From positions 637,235-701,234 of the forward strand of contig BJOX01000272.1 of the NCBI GenBank assembly GCA_009731375.1: a stretch of DNA of 64,000 nt, written 5' to 3'. The notes under the pieces are model-generated. The model was not told the DNA's origin. It saw nothing but the letters and a program-made list of their open reading frames with translations, and searched no databases. Of this stretch, positions 20,546 through 32,063 are shown in pieces. This DNA comes from Paulinella micropora (Eukaryota > Cercozoa > Imbricatea > Euglyphida). The first letter of the stretch is position 1. Every line of letters begins with the position of its first letter. Position numbers and translations under genes: made by a program.

Positions 20546-22065
20546 GAGTCCGCCATCCTTCGGATCATTATAGATGAGATCTTGAGCGTGTTGTACGCTT
20601 CTAAGGCTTCATCATCCCACTTCTCAAAATCACCGAAGTCGATCATCCTCTCCAACTTAGCCCGAGTTGCACCCCAATTGGGTATGAACTGGCTGCAATA
20701 TTGCGCCATCGCAAGAAATGAGTGCAGCTCTGTGCGATTCTTCGGCCTCTGCCGGCTCATGATCTCCTCCCTCTTCTCTTTGGATATCGAGACTCTATTG
20801 TAAGAGATTTCGTACCCCAAATATGTCACGCTTGTCTTTGCGAGTTGACATTTCTTCAAATTACATTTCAGGCCAAATAGTTTGATACGCCTGAAAATAT
20901 CTGTTAGATGGTCGATGTGTTCTTCCATCGTATTGGGGTAACAAAATGCGTACTCTCCCGCCTTCTGTCCTCTTCTCCTCATGAAACCTCCCTCTGTCTG
21001 GTCATCATATTTGCTACTCAGCATGCTTTGCATCGCTTTCTGAAAGAGTCCCGGGGCCTGTTTGAGTCCCATCGGAAGTACTTTCCACTGATATATCTCC
21101 ATTCCTACTACAAATGCAGTCAGCCATCTGGACTTTTCATCCAGTGGAATTTGTCAGAAGCCATTCTTCAGATCAATGACTGAGTATAGCTTGGCGTTTC
21201 GCAATACTCGCCTTCCTTCTTCAAGAGTAGGTAATGGATTTCGTTCCTCCTCTAAATTTTTATTGACGCGGGCATAGTTAACCGTTAAGCGCCATTCTCC
21301 TCCCGGCTTAGGCACCAGTCTCGGTTGGGAAACTATTGGAGATATCGATCTCTCAATGAAATCCTCATCGAGTAACTGCCATGCTTGTTCTTCTGCAATC
21401 TTTGCTTCATGTATACTCAGATTTGCCCGTCGTGGCGCCGGGGAAGGCTCAGCACCTGGTATTTTACAAATAACCGCGGTGAAGTCTTCCGGCTTGACAC
21501 CTCCCGCTTGAGGGGGGTCAAAAGTCATTTTGTTCGCCTTCAATCTCTCTTTCAAAACCTCTTTCTCCTTCTCCGTACCTGCTCCTCCTGCCAATTTCTC
21601 GTCTATCGCCGCCTTAAGCTCCTCCTCTGACATTCTCTTGTGATGTTTGAGGGGTGCTCTGTTCTCCTCCAAGCCCAACTCTTCTTCTGATATATCGTCC
21701 ATTCCCGTTTTTTCATATGTGGCAGTGTCTGGTTCGTCGTCCTCCGCCAGACCTACCAACATATCTATTAATCTCGCATATTGCAACGGAGCTTTTCGGG
21801 TGTAGAAACCATCGAAGCATGTGAATGCTTGAGGAATCAATTTCAACTTGTCCTGGTCTCTGAGCTTCCGCTTGTATGCACTGCTCTGCTCACGAGTCCC
21901 GAGACGACAAGCCACCACTAAGTGTTGCTTCCGTGAGGGCACCGGTATCGGATGATCAATAAGCCGGTCCCGTATCTCCTGCGCCCATATGGCCTTCTCA
22001 TTATACGGGAGTATAACCGTATATGGTTTATTGTTTTCAAAAAGAGTGCGCAGGCACTTTTTCAC
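20539..22065 (-). pseudogene. pol: Reverse transcriptase of element Y, YIDD motif deleted
   Basis: Homologous to X residues 1-500. An in-frame TGA at 21154-21156 replaces the Trp of NGFWQIPL. Around 20935-20945 the sequence reads CYPNTMEE where X has CYIDDIIVYSNTMEE: seven residues, including both catalytic Asp, are gone in an in-frame 21-bp deletion. A further frame break lies near 20560. This RT cannot be active. Confidence 0.85.
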
Positions 22066-22070
22066 TTCTG

Positions 22071-23330
22071 TCAGTGAGCGCGGCCACGTAGGCTCGTCAC
22101 CCCAGAATTCGGTAATAAAGCTTCTGCCGGGATTTCAGGGAGTCGTCCCCTTCTCCTCGGTATAAACTCCTGTCTGTCCTTCTCTTCCACCTTTACGTGA
22201 AAGCAATACCCGTCGGTAATATATACATCGGCCCCTGCTCCTTCTTCAAATCTCGCCAACCATGGGCACCTTTTTCCCATGCATATAATTTCCTCTTTCC
22301 TCTTTTCAATGAGATTGTCTATCGACTTTTTATCCCATTGTGTAGAGACTGTAGCCGTATAGACCTCCGCCTCTCTCTTGTCTGACAGGTTTGAACCATC
22401 TTTAGACACCGCGTCCGTTGGCATATATGCCTCATATGCGTGTGTAATGGCCACCTGTTTCCCTTCCGATGCTACCCCTAGGTGTAGGGCCTCGTATGAG
22501 GCAATAGCATGGAGAGAGTCGACAGTATATTCTTCTCCTGGCTCTACGCCGTATATGACTCTTTTGGCGGCGCAATCAATCACTACGTTCATTGTCGCCA
22601 GTTGGTCGTACGACAAAAGAACAGATCCGTGGTATTCGGGGACAACGTATAAGTCCACTCGATATACTCGTCCGGATTTCAATTTAAAATTTAAAGTGAT
22701 GATGCCCGTTATATCCGTCCGACTACTAACTCCTTTCAAGGTGCCCGATGATTTTTTCATATTAGTTTCTAACCACGCATGGTGTTTCGTAGTAAATTTC
22801 CGGCAGACAATATTAATGTTCGCCATAGTATCATAACCAACGTTTATAAAGGTATTTAATGTTTCACAAAAAAGGTTCGTATAGCATAAAGCGTCTGGCC
22901 GGTGACTTTTTAAGGCCAGTACAAGGAGCTTGTGTTCTAAAATCTGTATCCTTTTCTCGAGGTTCGCCTCCTCCTCCCTTTCCGCCGTTTTTGTAATGTC
23001 TTTTTGGGTATTGTTCACAGGCGAAGGATGATTGTCCTTGCTTTCTCTGTTTGAGACCGTGAGGAGAGGTTGATGTCCTCCATCCTCCTTGTCTATTGTC
23101 TGTCTAGGCAAGTTGATAAGATTGATTGCCGGTTCTATTCTTACTTTCTTCGGCTGTGGCTGCGACAGGCCCGCCTGCTTTCTCTTTGCCAGCGCTTTAC
23201 TCGCCTGCCTATTAGCAGCATGCACTGTTTGTTGTCGTGATGGGTGTACTGGTATTGTACTACCTTTGAGTTGGTCTGTGGCCTGCTGTGGGCTCTTAGA
23301 CTCACTGGTACCCTTGGTTGGGACCTGCAC
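22071..23330 (-). CDS. pol: Protease region of element Y (retropepsin-like with DTMA)
   Basis: 419 codons, open from the gag UGA in the gag frame. After a coiled-coil-like stretch (residues 110-140) comes VGYDTMANINIV, in the position of a retropepsin DTG motif, then LKGVSSRTDITGIITL and DLYVVPEYHGSVLLSYDQLA. Downstream comes the region shared with the X fragment ending at 17213. One base is gained or lost near 22115, after which homology continues in the RT frame (SFITEFWGDEPTWPR). The DTMA form is conserved in both elements, so it is probably functional in this lineage. Confidence 0.7.
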   Translation of the reverse strand: MQVPTKGTSESKSPQQATDQLKGSTIPVHPSRQQTVHAANRQASKALAKRKQAGLSQPQPKKVRIEPAINLINLPRQTIDKEDGGHQPLLTVSNRESKDNHPSPVNNTQKDITKTAEREEEANLEKRIQILEHKLLVLALKSHRPDALCYTNLFCETLNTFINVGYDTMANINIVCRKFTTKHHAWLETNMKKSSGTLKGVSSRTDITGIITLNFKLKSGRVYRVDLYVVPEYHGSVLLSYDQLATMNVVIDCAAKRVIYGVEPGEEYTVDSLHAIASYEALHLGVASEGKQVAITHAYEAYMPTDAVSKDGSNLSDKREAEVYTATVSTQWDKKSIDNLIEKRKEEIICMGKRCPWLARFEEGAGADVYITDGYCFHVKVEEKDRQEFIPRRRGRLPEIPAEALLPNSGVTSLRGRAH

Positions 23331-23381
23331 AACGGTGTATCGTGCAATGCATGTTGTTCTGTTTTCTCCCTCCTTCTCTAG

Positions 23382-26017
23382 TCATTGGACTACCTCAAAT
23401 CTGTTACCTGAGTCGGCATCAGTGTCGGTAGTGGTTGCGCCTGATGTCGCATAGGCCTGTGGTGCTGAGGAACTCGAGCTTGAGCTCGAGCCGTCTGCCC
23501 AGCCCCCATCTCTGTGGTACGGGCGCTCTGCGCTGCCGTATCCACCTCGGCCAACCCATCTTCCTCCTCCTCTACCTTGAAATACACCTCTTCCTCCTCC
23601 TCTTCTCACAATTCCCCTGTCCCCCCCGCGAGTATATGTGCCTCGTGCGAAAGGGGCTCCTCCTCCTCGATTGATTCCTCTCCCTCCTCCTCTTCCTCGT
23701 GTTCCACCTCGGCCTCTACTTGCGGCTTCTATAGCTGCCGTTTTCTGATCATCTCTAGCGAAAAGAGAATTGATCGCGTCAGCTAGTTCGTGATCATGGT
23801 CCGCGACATCCTGTAACTTCCACCCCGATCGTTGCGCAGTCGGCGCAGAACGGCGACGGTGTTGGTTTCGTCCGACTGTACGTTCTTGAGGAGTGTGTTT
23901 CGGATGCGGGGTCCTCGACATCGTGGTTGTACGGGCATTTCTTATTTGTGTGTTTGAAGCATTGTGCCCGTGCCCACCAACGAATGCAAGGTGTGTGTTA
24001 GCTTCACGATTGTTCTCTCTTGGCCGCTTTCCTAGAGATCGTTGCGTATGTGCGGCTTGCGGTTGAGCAGAAGCCGATGCAGAACCGATCAAGGATGCTG
24101 TCTGGCTGTCGAGCCTCTGACAAGCGGTCATTACTTCGATCCACAACACTTTTGGGCTCACGGCCTTAGTCGTGGCCTCAAAGATGTTCATCTCCAAAAA
24201 GTCCAAGTGCTTTACCTTGTCGAAGGTTTTGCAGTCTTGCATGAGCAGTGTGAGCTTATTTTTGTTGTAGACGAGTCTGCAAAGCACTGAGGAAATACAG
24301 GAGTATGGCTTTGTGGTTATAAAAGAGAGTGTACTGGGTGCCCACATTTGTTAAGACAGATGCAAGCTGAGTGACAGACTGCAACTGCTCCGATACTAAA
24401 TCGAAAATTTCAAACCCAATAAATGTGCCCGTGCACAAGTGTTGGTATCCACTTGCCTTAAAGTATCGAATGATGGCAGCAATGGCCAGAGTACAACTCA
24501 TCTCTGCATGTCCACCTTTCCTTGCTAGCTCCTCCTCTCCTCTGTACTTCTCGTAAGTTATACGATCAAATCCAGCTCCAAGAAGGGATCGATCACAGAG
24601 ATGTTCTAGGACTTCATACTCCTGCTCCACCTCACACTGGTTTTGCTGGAAGCATCTGTCCATCTCATTAAACTTAGTCGTGAGGGTCTTCTCTGTGTCA
24701 GCCTCATTGGCAGTGATAGCATAGAGCTTAAGGCCCCCTCCCCCAATTTTGATTTTAGCTAGGGCTGCCTGCAGCGCCTGCTTTTTCTTCTGGGAGTCAG
24801 TCAAGTTAATTACTGTTCCTCCCCCTTGGGGTCCTCCTCCTGTGGGTCCTCCTCCTGCTTTCTTGGGAGCTGGGTTAGATGTGGTAGGTGGAGCCGTTGG
24901 CTGTGGAACCACCCGTGCTACTGCCATTGCCTTAGCTATCTTCTCCTTCTGCTCCTTCTCCTCCTTCTGTCTCATCTCTTCTTCTTTCACCTGTCGTGCT
25001 AGATGAGTCACGAACTGTGCGAGCCCTGTGGCACTAGAGAGGAAGTGTGCCTTTTCTCTCATGGAAGACTTATCAGCTCTGTTATTATTTGGGATTGTTG
25101 TGAGAGGGCCTTTAATGAGAGTGTGATTCTTCGTGTGGGCCCATTGTTTCCATGTTGGTTTTTGCTCCTTCCCCTCAAAGAGGCCCTTATGGAGTTGTGT
25201 GAGGCGTTCAAGCACCTGACAAGACTGGTCAACCTCCTCGTAAACAGGATGTTGCCTTGTGTTGTCTTTCAGTGCTTTGTACATTTCGTTGTAAGCCCGT
25301 GTGAAGGCAGTTACAAAAGCCTCAAGGGCAAACTCAATGCCACTTTGGTTTCTACCTTCGAACTTTCTTTCTAGATTCTTGATATCAGTGGGGACACCAC
25401 AGACAGACAGCCATGCTGCAGTTGTGCGTTTATTTTTCCACTGTATGTTTGTGCGTTCATAAAATTCCGCAACGAGCACAGCAGCGTAGAGTGTTGCAGA
25501 TATGTCGTATATGTCGCACAGTGTAAGAGTGTCGCCATACTTGATATCCTGCAATGGCACTCTTTCGTGCTCAAACCTCACTTTGTTGAAGAGAGGCTTC
25601 GCAAGGCCGGGAATTTCGATCAGGAGGTTGCTTTGACCTTGTCCTGGTCTATTCCTTTTCTCGTAAGGAATGTAGATGTGTGTTTTATAATAGGTTGGGT
25701 AGTTAAGGAAGAAGGACTCTTCATCATCATATGTAGCCAACTGTTCCCATGTATGTGGGACATTCTGGCTAACATCCTCCATCTCCTCTCTCTCTGCCTC
25801 TGTCAGTGGAGAGCCTCCAGTCTGACCTGCACTCGCTTCTTGTGCATCCCCCCCCCCCCCCTGTCGACCCTACATCGGCTGTATACTCCTCTCTCTCCTC
25901 TTCATCTCTATCCCCCCTCTCTTCAGAATACTCCTGCTCCTTCTCCTGCTCCTCTCCTCCCTCACTAGGACCATAATCAGTTGGTGTCACACCAGCCTGC
26001 TCATTCTCGTCTTCCAT
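23382..26017 (-). pseudogene. gag: Gag of element Y, broken by frameshifts
   Basis: Three frames: an acidic N-terminus from ATG 26017 to a C/G homopolymer at 25848-25862, then 25782-24256, then 24347-23382. They match X Gag along its length (for instance the QHLCTGTFIGFEIF region). The CCCH finger (CIRWWARAQC then CPYNH) is conserved but lies in another frame near 23940-24010, showing further indels. The C-terminus is RGG-rich and ends FEVVQ, then TGA CTA GAG, with the frame continuing into the protease ORF as in X. Confidence 0.75.
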
Positions 26018-26666
26018 CTTATGTTATGAGAGTCTCGTCTCCTTTTTTTTTTTTTTTTTTTTTTTTTTCCCCTCTTTCTTTCCTCTGTTATTCTTATCTC
26101 TCTATGCAACCTTCTTCCCTTTCTTCCTTTTCTCTGTTGAAATAGTTATGGGGCGTCAGGCCCTACCCAGAGATAACGATAGATTGGTCAAAAGAGCTGT
26201 TTTGTAGAAGTCAGTCTGTCGTCGGACAGTGCTTCGATACTTGTCTTGCTCTTGCGTGAGAGATGTGCAATTTCCTCTGGTTTCTGCAGAGAAAATGCAA
26301 AGAAAAGGGTTCAGAACAGAGATTGGGAGTGCTTTGCTCGTTTTTTTCTCTGTCAGTGTGTTTGTTTGATGTTTGTTTCGCACTTGTCCTACTTGGCTTC
26401 ATGCAAGCAGCAAGAGGGAGTGGAGTAGGTGTGGTCTGGTGTCTTGTAGAAGAGCACACAGAAGCCAAATGTGCACAAAGGCTAAAGGTTATGCCAGCTT
26501 GTGACAAATTTTATTGCTTGTTTGTAAGTTTTTTGTTTGAGGATGAGTAGGAGTGTTTGTTTTCGTCTGATGTCTGTGCGACAGATCAGCGAAAAATTAA
26601 TTTGTGCTTAGCTGATGTCTGTACGACAGATCAGAAAAGAAACAGCCTTTAGCTATGGACTCCAAA
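26018..26666 (-). promoter_or_regulatory. Leader and primer-binding site of element Y
   Basis: Lies between Y gag and its 5' LTR. It includes a long T-run (26042-26068; A-run on the element strand) and a block homologous to X's leader around cagacgaaaacaaa. The candidate PBS TGGAGTCC (minus strand) is two bases from the LTR end. No believable ORF. Confidence 0.5.
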
Positions 26667-26882
26667 TGTACTATCCCCAACGATAGCTCAATGGAAGAGT
26701 AAGTCGGTAATATAAGCAAACATAGTCCTCAAAAAGAGAATGATGTCTCGTTATATTAGCTCAGTAACGCAAAGCCGAAAAGCCGCCAAAAGACCAGGAT
26801 CAAATTGGCATTTCAGACGTGTCCATCCAGACGAAATCTATGAATAAGTTTTTACCGGATAATTCGGTGGGTGATGTCCACA
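26667..26882 (-). mobile_element. 5' LTR of Gypsy element Y (LTR2)
   Basis: On the minus strand begins TGTGGACATC and ends GGGGATAGTACA. Bordered on the plus strand by ATTT (26883-26886), the complement of the AAAT that follows the partner LTR at 10297-10516. Confidence 0.85.
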
Positions 26883-28147
26883 ATTTACGTAGATTTCTAC
26901 CGTCTACACTTGGCGGCAGACGGACTTCAACGCGGCCTTGGCCCGGGTTGCAATCATATACGAACACGACTGAACGCCCCGTAGATCAAGTTGCCAGTGA
27001 GTCGCAGTTGAGTGCCGCTAAGTCAGTGTGACCTTTTTGCGAAGTATTAATACTTATCATGTGTCATGATAAGTATTAATACTTCGCAAAACCGTAGCAG
27101 TTCAAGAGTACTGCAGTAGGCTGAAGTCAAGTACCCGCCGTACTTGAAAGCTGACTTCAGAGCAGAGTGACCGTCAAGTACAACTTGTATTCAATAGTTG
27201 CTTCCGGGCCGCAATGTGTCACAAGTCGGAATTTGGAGGCTTTTGAAAGAAAACCTCCAGTCATGAATCAAGTTGTGAACTCATGACTCCATCAGTTTTC
27301 ACATCTCACGTCCTTGTCAACAAATTTACCGATACTCACTGCCGAATAGTGACTGCGGTGTCACCTTCAAGTTGCGTATCACGTAGTACCGAAGGTCCCA
27401 TCATCAACGACTCTCACAATATTTTAAGTCCTGAACACTTTGAAATGCTTTTGAATGGTCAATTTAAGGAAAGGTGACTCATCCCGCCTGCCTAACGTTG
27501 CTTGGCGGGAAGTTAATTCACCTCTGTCACAGAGGACGATCATCTTATAATATTAAAGTCTATATCGTCACAACTGAAGTCGCTAACAAAGAACCTGCAC
27601 CTACGGTTACAGACTCCGAGGCTTCGATAAACGGGGCACGGTTTGACACTGCAAAATTTTCGAAGAAATTCGAAAAGTTAGACCTGATTTCACTGTGACG
27701 TGGGAACAAAAACTGACTGTTGAAGTTGGGCACGTGACATTTTCTCTGGACACTTTGTCTTGGACACTTGCTCAGTATCAGACTTTGATCCTTGTGATCA
27801 AAAGACACTCTGGACACTTCGGACATTCAAGGGGAACCAAATTTTTCGAGCTTTTCTCAATTTTTTTCATGAGCGCATCTTTCAGTTCATCTAATTCATC
27901 GTCGGGACAAAACACTGATGACGACAGTATCAGGATCTATTGGCGGAACATGACGACAGCTTTTCCTTCAATATAGTACATAAATTTTTCCACTAGCTGA
28001 ACGACTTTTATAAGCGAAAAATGCTTACTTTTCGTAGAACTGAAAAGGAAGGATGGAAGTAGGCTAACATGGGTCAAAATAGAGTCGAAGAAAGAGAGAA
28101 AACGCAGACTACAGAGAGAAGCTCTGGGATGAAGTCGAGAAAAATGT
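26883..28147. repeat. Inverted segmental duplication, left copy (split by element Y)
   Basis: Homologous in reverse complement to 57275-58440. Together with 10517-10762, placed next to it once the inversion is undone, it matches 57275-58695 continuously, with Y inserted at an empty site visible near 58440-58455. It contains a perfect hairpin at 27035-27091. Short frames (e.g. one coding KVVQLVEKFMYYIEGKAV on minus, near 27970-28030) are kept in both copies, but no known domain is seen. Homology ends at 28147, where the viral polymerase begins mid-gene. Confidence 0.75.
27035..27091. repeat. Perfect 27-bp inverted repeat with 3-base loop
   Basis: Left arm 27035-27061 (ttttgcgaagtattaatact and seven more bases) and right arm 27065-27091 are exact reverse complements around tgt. 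The duplicated copy near 58300-58330 keeps only one arm, followed by a partly related AT sequence, so the palindrome arose or collapsed after duplication. Confidence 0.85.
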
Positions 28148-29907
28148 TTCAACTCGGGCAATCTCGTGTGTATGTAGATGGATGGGATGAGAAAAACAAA
28201 ACCGCTTATGAGTTTTACGGGTGTCATTGGCACGGATGTGATAAGTGTTGGAATAGCAATGCTTTGAATGTGAAGAAGAATAAGACAATGGGCGAACTAT
28301 ACAAGGAAACAATGAGAAGAGAAAAACAACTTAACGAACAAGCAAAAGTAATAAGTGTCTGGGAGTGCGAATGGAGCCTGATGAAAACCAGTGAAAGACT
28401 GGCAGAGGATACAAACGAACGAATTACTGAACAAGAAGGACTAAACCCACGAGATGCAATGTTTGGAGGTAGAGTGAATGCTTTGAAATTATATTGGAAA
28501 TCACAACAAAGGTCGTAATACATCACTGTCGGATAAAGTGAGCATATGTCAATATATTTCGCATACTCATTCAAGCGGGCACCATATCATAATACGACCA
28601 AGCAACGAGGAGGAAAGAAATGAAATGAAAAAAAAATTATAAACAGAGAATATTTCGGACTAGAGGCTTACTACACCCAGTCTTACCGAAGGCGGACAGA
28701 GGTAAGATGATGTGTTACTTATGCGATAAGTGCGGAATGACTGAGCAACATGGAGAATGTAAGCACACTGATAAAGAACGAGCAATAACTGGTACATGGG
28801 CAACTCCAGAAATTTACAAGGCCTTAGACAAAGGGTATAAGTTGATAAAAGTATATGAAGTATGGCACTGGAAAGAACAAAGCAGTAGCTTATTCAAAGA
28901 ATACATAAAGACATTCTTGAAAGTAAAACAAGAGTCCAGCGGATATCCCGCGGGATGTAATACGGAAGCAGAAAAACAAAATTACATAAACAGCATGGAA
29001 ATCAAAATGGGAGTTAAGATGGATGAAAGCAAAATATTTAAAAACGAAGGACGGCGAGCAGTGGCTAAGTTGTGCTTGAACTCTTTATGGGGCAAGTTTG
29101 GACAGAAACAAAATAAAACATAGAATAAAATGATAAAGGATAAAGATACCTTATACAAACTATTGAACGATAAATCAGTGGATAATATAAATATTAAAAT
29201 AATTAACGACCAACTTGTAGAAGCCAGTTACAACTTAAAACAGGATGCGGTGAGCGACCCGATTAAAACAAATATTGTGGTTGCTTTATTTACTACATGC
29301 CACGCGAGAATGAGACTTTACAACATGATGGACAGATTAGGTAATAGGATATTGTATCATGACACAGACAGTGTAATATATACGACTAACAAAGAAATTA
29401 ATGAGGCAGATGTAGAGACAGGCGATTTACTGGGAGATTGGACTGATGAATTGAAAGGAGCAAAAATAAAAACCTTTGTTGGAGGTGGTCCGAAGTGTTA
29501 TGGATACTTATTAGATAATGGTAAAGCCAGTATGAAAGTAAAAGGATTTAGTATGAACTATGAAACGAAAAAATCATTGAATTTACCGAATATGTTAAGT
29601 GTAGCAAGTTGTGGGCTAGGTATTACGAACACTGAATTATTTGAGAATGGCAAAAATGAACTGGCTGAATTGTTGGAGACTGATGAAGAATTACGGATTG
29701 CTAAGCGAATTGAGAAGTCTGGAAAAGTAGTTATAATAGAAAACAACAAAAATTACAAGAGATAAACAAAAGAAAAAAATAACAAGCGAATACTTAGAAA
29801 AGATATTTAGTTTTACATATACGAAAAGACAAGTTATCGGAATTGTAGAGAATGCGATTGAAACTAGACCTTTTGGATTTAAAAAAGATAAAATATCAAA
29901 TAACTAA
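28148..29907 (+). pseudogene. polB: Viral family-B DNA polymerase (protein-primed type), truncated and broken
   Basis: Replicative polymerase of the kind in polintons, virophages and polinton-like viruses. Visible in order: VYVDGWDEKNKTAYEFYGC with HWHGC, LNPRDAMFGGRVNALKLYW, a Cys-rich insert near 28710-28760, GTWATPEIYKALDKGYKL, motif B region KLCLNSLWGKFGQ and motif C YHDTDSVIY near 29355. Defects: the N-terminal exonuclease part is missing, cut at 28147; motif A (DICSLYP) is on the opposite strand at about 28511-28572; TAG at 29121-29123; a frame change near 29765, after which the C-terminus continues to TAA 29905-29907. The gene must be inactive if the assembly is right. Confidence 0.85.
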
Positions 29908-29946
29908 TTTTTTTCCATAAAATTTTTTACCACTCTATATAGACCA

Positions 29947-30234
29947 ATGACCACCCTCACCAGACTATCTGAAAAATTTGGACGACTTTCAATTGAGAAG
30001 AATAAGGAATTCTTTTCAGTAAGAGATGTTCAACAGATGATTGACGAAGAAATTAAGGCAATTGAAAAAAGTAGAGAAGGCAAGCCAAGGGATATTTTCC
30101 CATTCGGTAAGTATAAAGGTAAAAAAATTCAAGATGTAGCGGTTATTGATAAGCCATACCTTGAATGGGTTATGAAACAGCCGTGGTTTGAAAAATTTAC
30201 TGACATTAAAAGTGAAGTAAAAAAATATATTTGA
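29947..30234 (+). CDS. Small viral protein with ExoX-like C-terminal domain
   Basis: 95 residues. The C-terminal half, FPFGKYKGKKIQDVAVIDKP then YLEWVMKQPWF, is the conserved pattern of the small domain found at the C-terminus of ExoX-type exonucleases and as stand-alone viral proteins (FGKYKGK ... YLxW). The N-terminal half is charged and helical. It sits 40 bp after the polymerase, same strand, with ctatatag about 12 bases before ATG. A role in DNA metabolism is inferred; no nuclease active site is present. Confidence 0.65.
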   Translation: MTTLTRLSEKFGRLSIEKNKEFFSVRDVQQMIDEEIKAIEKSREGKPRDIFPFGKYKGKKIQDVAVIDKPYLEWVMKQPWFEKFTDIKSEVKKYI

Positions 30235-30273
30235 TATTTTTGCTAAAAGATTTTTTTAATATTTATATATATC

Positions 30274-30693
30274 ATGTCAAACCTGTCAACAAAACAGGAC
30301 TACTTGAATGAAATTGAAAAATGGAACCTTGATGTTTCTATTAAAAAGCCCACGATTAAATGGACTAAGCCTGACATTGTTTCTTTCTATGAGCAATACA
30401 AACCCCGCGATGACAACGTGAAAGTGGTTATACCATTGGAAGCCATAATAGATAACTCCAACGTAGTTGAAGATGCGACCTTCGGTCAGCAAGAAGAGAG
30501 CACTCCTTTTAAGGCGACTGATTTAAAAGGGACAGGTATCACTGAAATAAAGGCTAATGTAGGAGAAGAGATAGCGACTGCTACATCCGTAGGTGATAAA
30601 GAGACTGCTATAGAATGTACAGAAGAAGGGTGTATATTAAGGAAAGCGAGCGATGTTATTCGTGTTGTAAAAGAAAGATACAAAAAAAAATAA
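30274..30693 (+). CDS. Hypothetical viral protein
   Basis: 139 residues, no recognised domain. The N-terminus looks helical with several Trp (KWNLDVSIKKPTIKWTKPDI), the middle is acidic and the C-terminus basic. The fragment ATFGQQEES resembles ASFGQQQPD in the scaffold-protease gene at 34539-36327. An AT-rich tatatatatc stretch lies just upstream of the ATG. It is convergent with the next gene. Confidence 0.6.
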   Translation: MSNLSTKQDYLNEIEKWNLDVSIKKPTIKWTKPDIVSFYEQYKPRDDNVKVVIPLEAIIDNSNVVEDATFGQQEESTPFKATDLKGTGITEIKANVGEEIATATSVGDKETAIECTEEGCILRKASDVIRVVKERYKKK

Positions 30694-30725
30694 AATATCA
30701 AATCACTCACACTTTCTTTTTTGCT

Positions 30726-31942
30726 TTACTGGTCCTCTATAAAGTTAGCAATAACATTAATATTACCATTTCCACCTGCCGACACAGCCTTTTGTGTGAA
30801 TGTCAAAACATCGTTCGGTGTTAATTGAATATCGTAGGTTCTTAGATTAATTTGTTGAGTTGAGGTAGCATTAACATAAATCTTAAAAATTGTTGTTCCG
30901 TTCGCAATTGCAGTTGCTTTTGTGTCTGTATCTACAATTGAAGTTGTGCCCCTGTCAGTGTTCCGTTCAATACCATTCTGACGACATCAGCCTTAGTATC
31001 TTCATTAGTAATACTTATCAACGAAGGAAAGACATTTGAATTGTTGGTTAGGCTATTATTGAATAGTGCTTTATTCCTGATACTTAAAATGGGGCTTTCA
31101 GTTATATTACCTGCTTCACTACCTTCCACCGTATTTGTAATACTTGTATTAATAGTGTTAGTGCCTTCAACAAACAAACTACAACTGGCGGTCTTTAGTC
31201 TTTGTATTCCAACTCCCGCATTATTATGAACCATTCGTGCTACAAATGGCAATGTAGTATTCCGCAGACTGACACCTGTGTTGGCATTCGCATACTTAAT
31301 CGTATGGACTAACTGAAATTCACCTGTCTTTGGATTTTCAATAGAAAACTTAATAGCACCAAAGCCTAAGTATTGAAATTGAATTTGAAATACATTTCCC
31401 TTTGTCCAGTCTAATACAGGCATATCTCCTGTTCCGTCGCACGGGTCATCCCAGTACGCTTGATAAAATGCGTTTGGGATTCCTCCTATACAATGTAGAA
31501 TAATCATTCCTTCATCTCTAGTTTTGTAAAAGTAGAAACCATTAGATAAATCGTTATCTCCGATACCTATCCACGAATAATAATCTTCGGTTTCGTCTGT
31601 TGTCCATAAAGCAGTGAAGCGGGCTACAACACCCATACCAGTGCGATATTTTATTTTTCTTTTGCTTACCATACTAGCATCAGCGGTAGCATTAGCAGTC
31701 GTTTTTAATTCCGCCATATTATTCAGAAATGAAACACTCGCATTTGTCTGAGTTAATGTCCATATTCGTGTATTAATGGTATATGGAAAGATTTCCTGTA
31801 ATACTGGTGTTAAGGAACTGGTTAGGGTTTCACCAAAAGCGGTCTTCATATGATTAGTTTCAATGTGCCCGTCATATCCAACTTTGACATTTACAAACTT
31901 TTCGTCTGGATTTTGTGCGATTAAATTTCTTTGGTGAGACAT
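30726..31942 (-). pseudogene. Viral structural-like protein, one frameshift
   Basis: An open frame of 336 codons ends at 30932. The adjacent frame continues with good coding character (e.g. YVNATSTQQINLRTYDIQL) to TAA at 30726-30728, and a G-run near 30950 explains the break. The whole protein would be about 405 residues. The central part (WIGIGDNDLSNGFYFYK ... FQLVHTIKYANANTG) looks like a beta-sandwich/lectin-type fold. Position next to the capsid gene suggests a virion surface protein; family not identified. A TATA-like gtttatatac precedes the ATG. Confidence 0.6.
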
Positions 31943-32063
31943 CTCTTGTATATAAACAAAAAAATATTTTTTATTTTCTTTTTTATGTTTCTTTTTTAAC
32001 TCATCATAATTTCAATTCCCTTAACAACAATAGTCCTCTAAAGAATAGCGTAAGTATAATAAT

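Noticed and set aside
26883-28147. The 1.2-kb inverted repeats at 27 and 57 kb as the terminal repeats of one 31-kb polinton
   Set aside because: Left viral polB is cut mid-gene at the repeat edge, the right copy borders no viral gene, and the repeat carries a Copia LTR; segmental duplication fits better. Not fully excluded.
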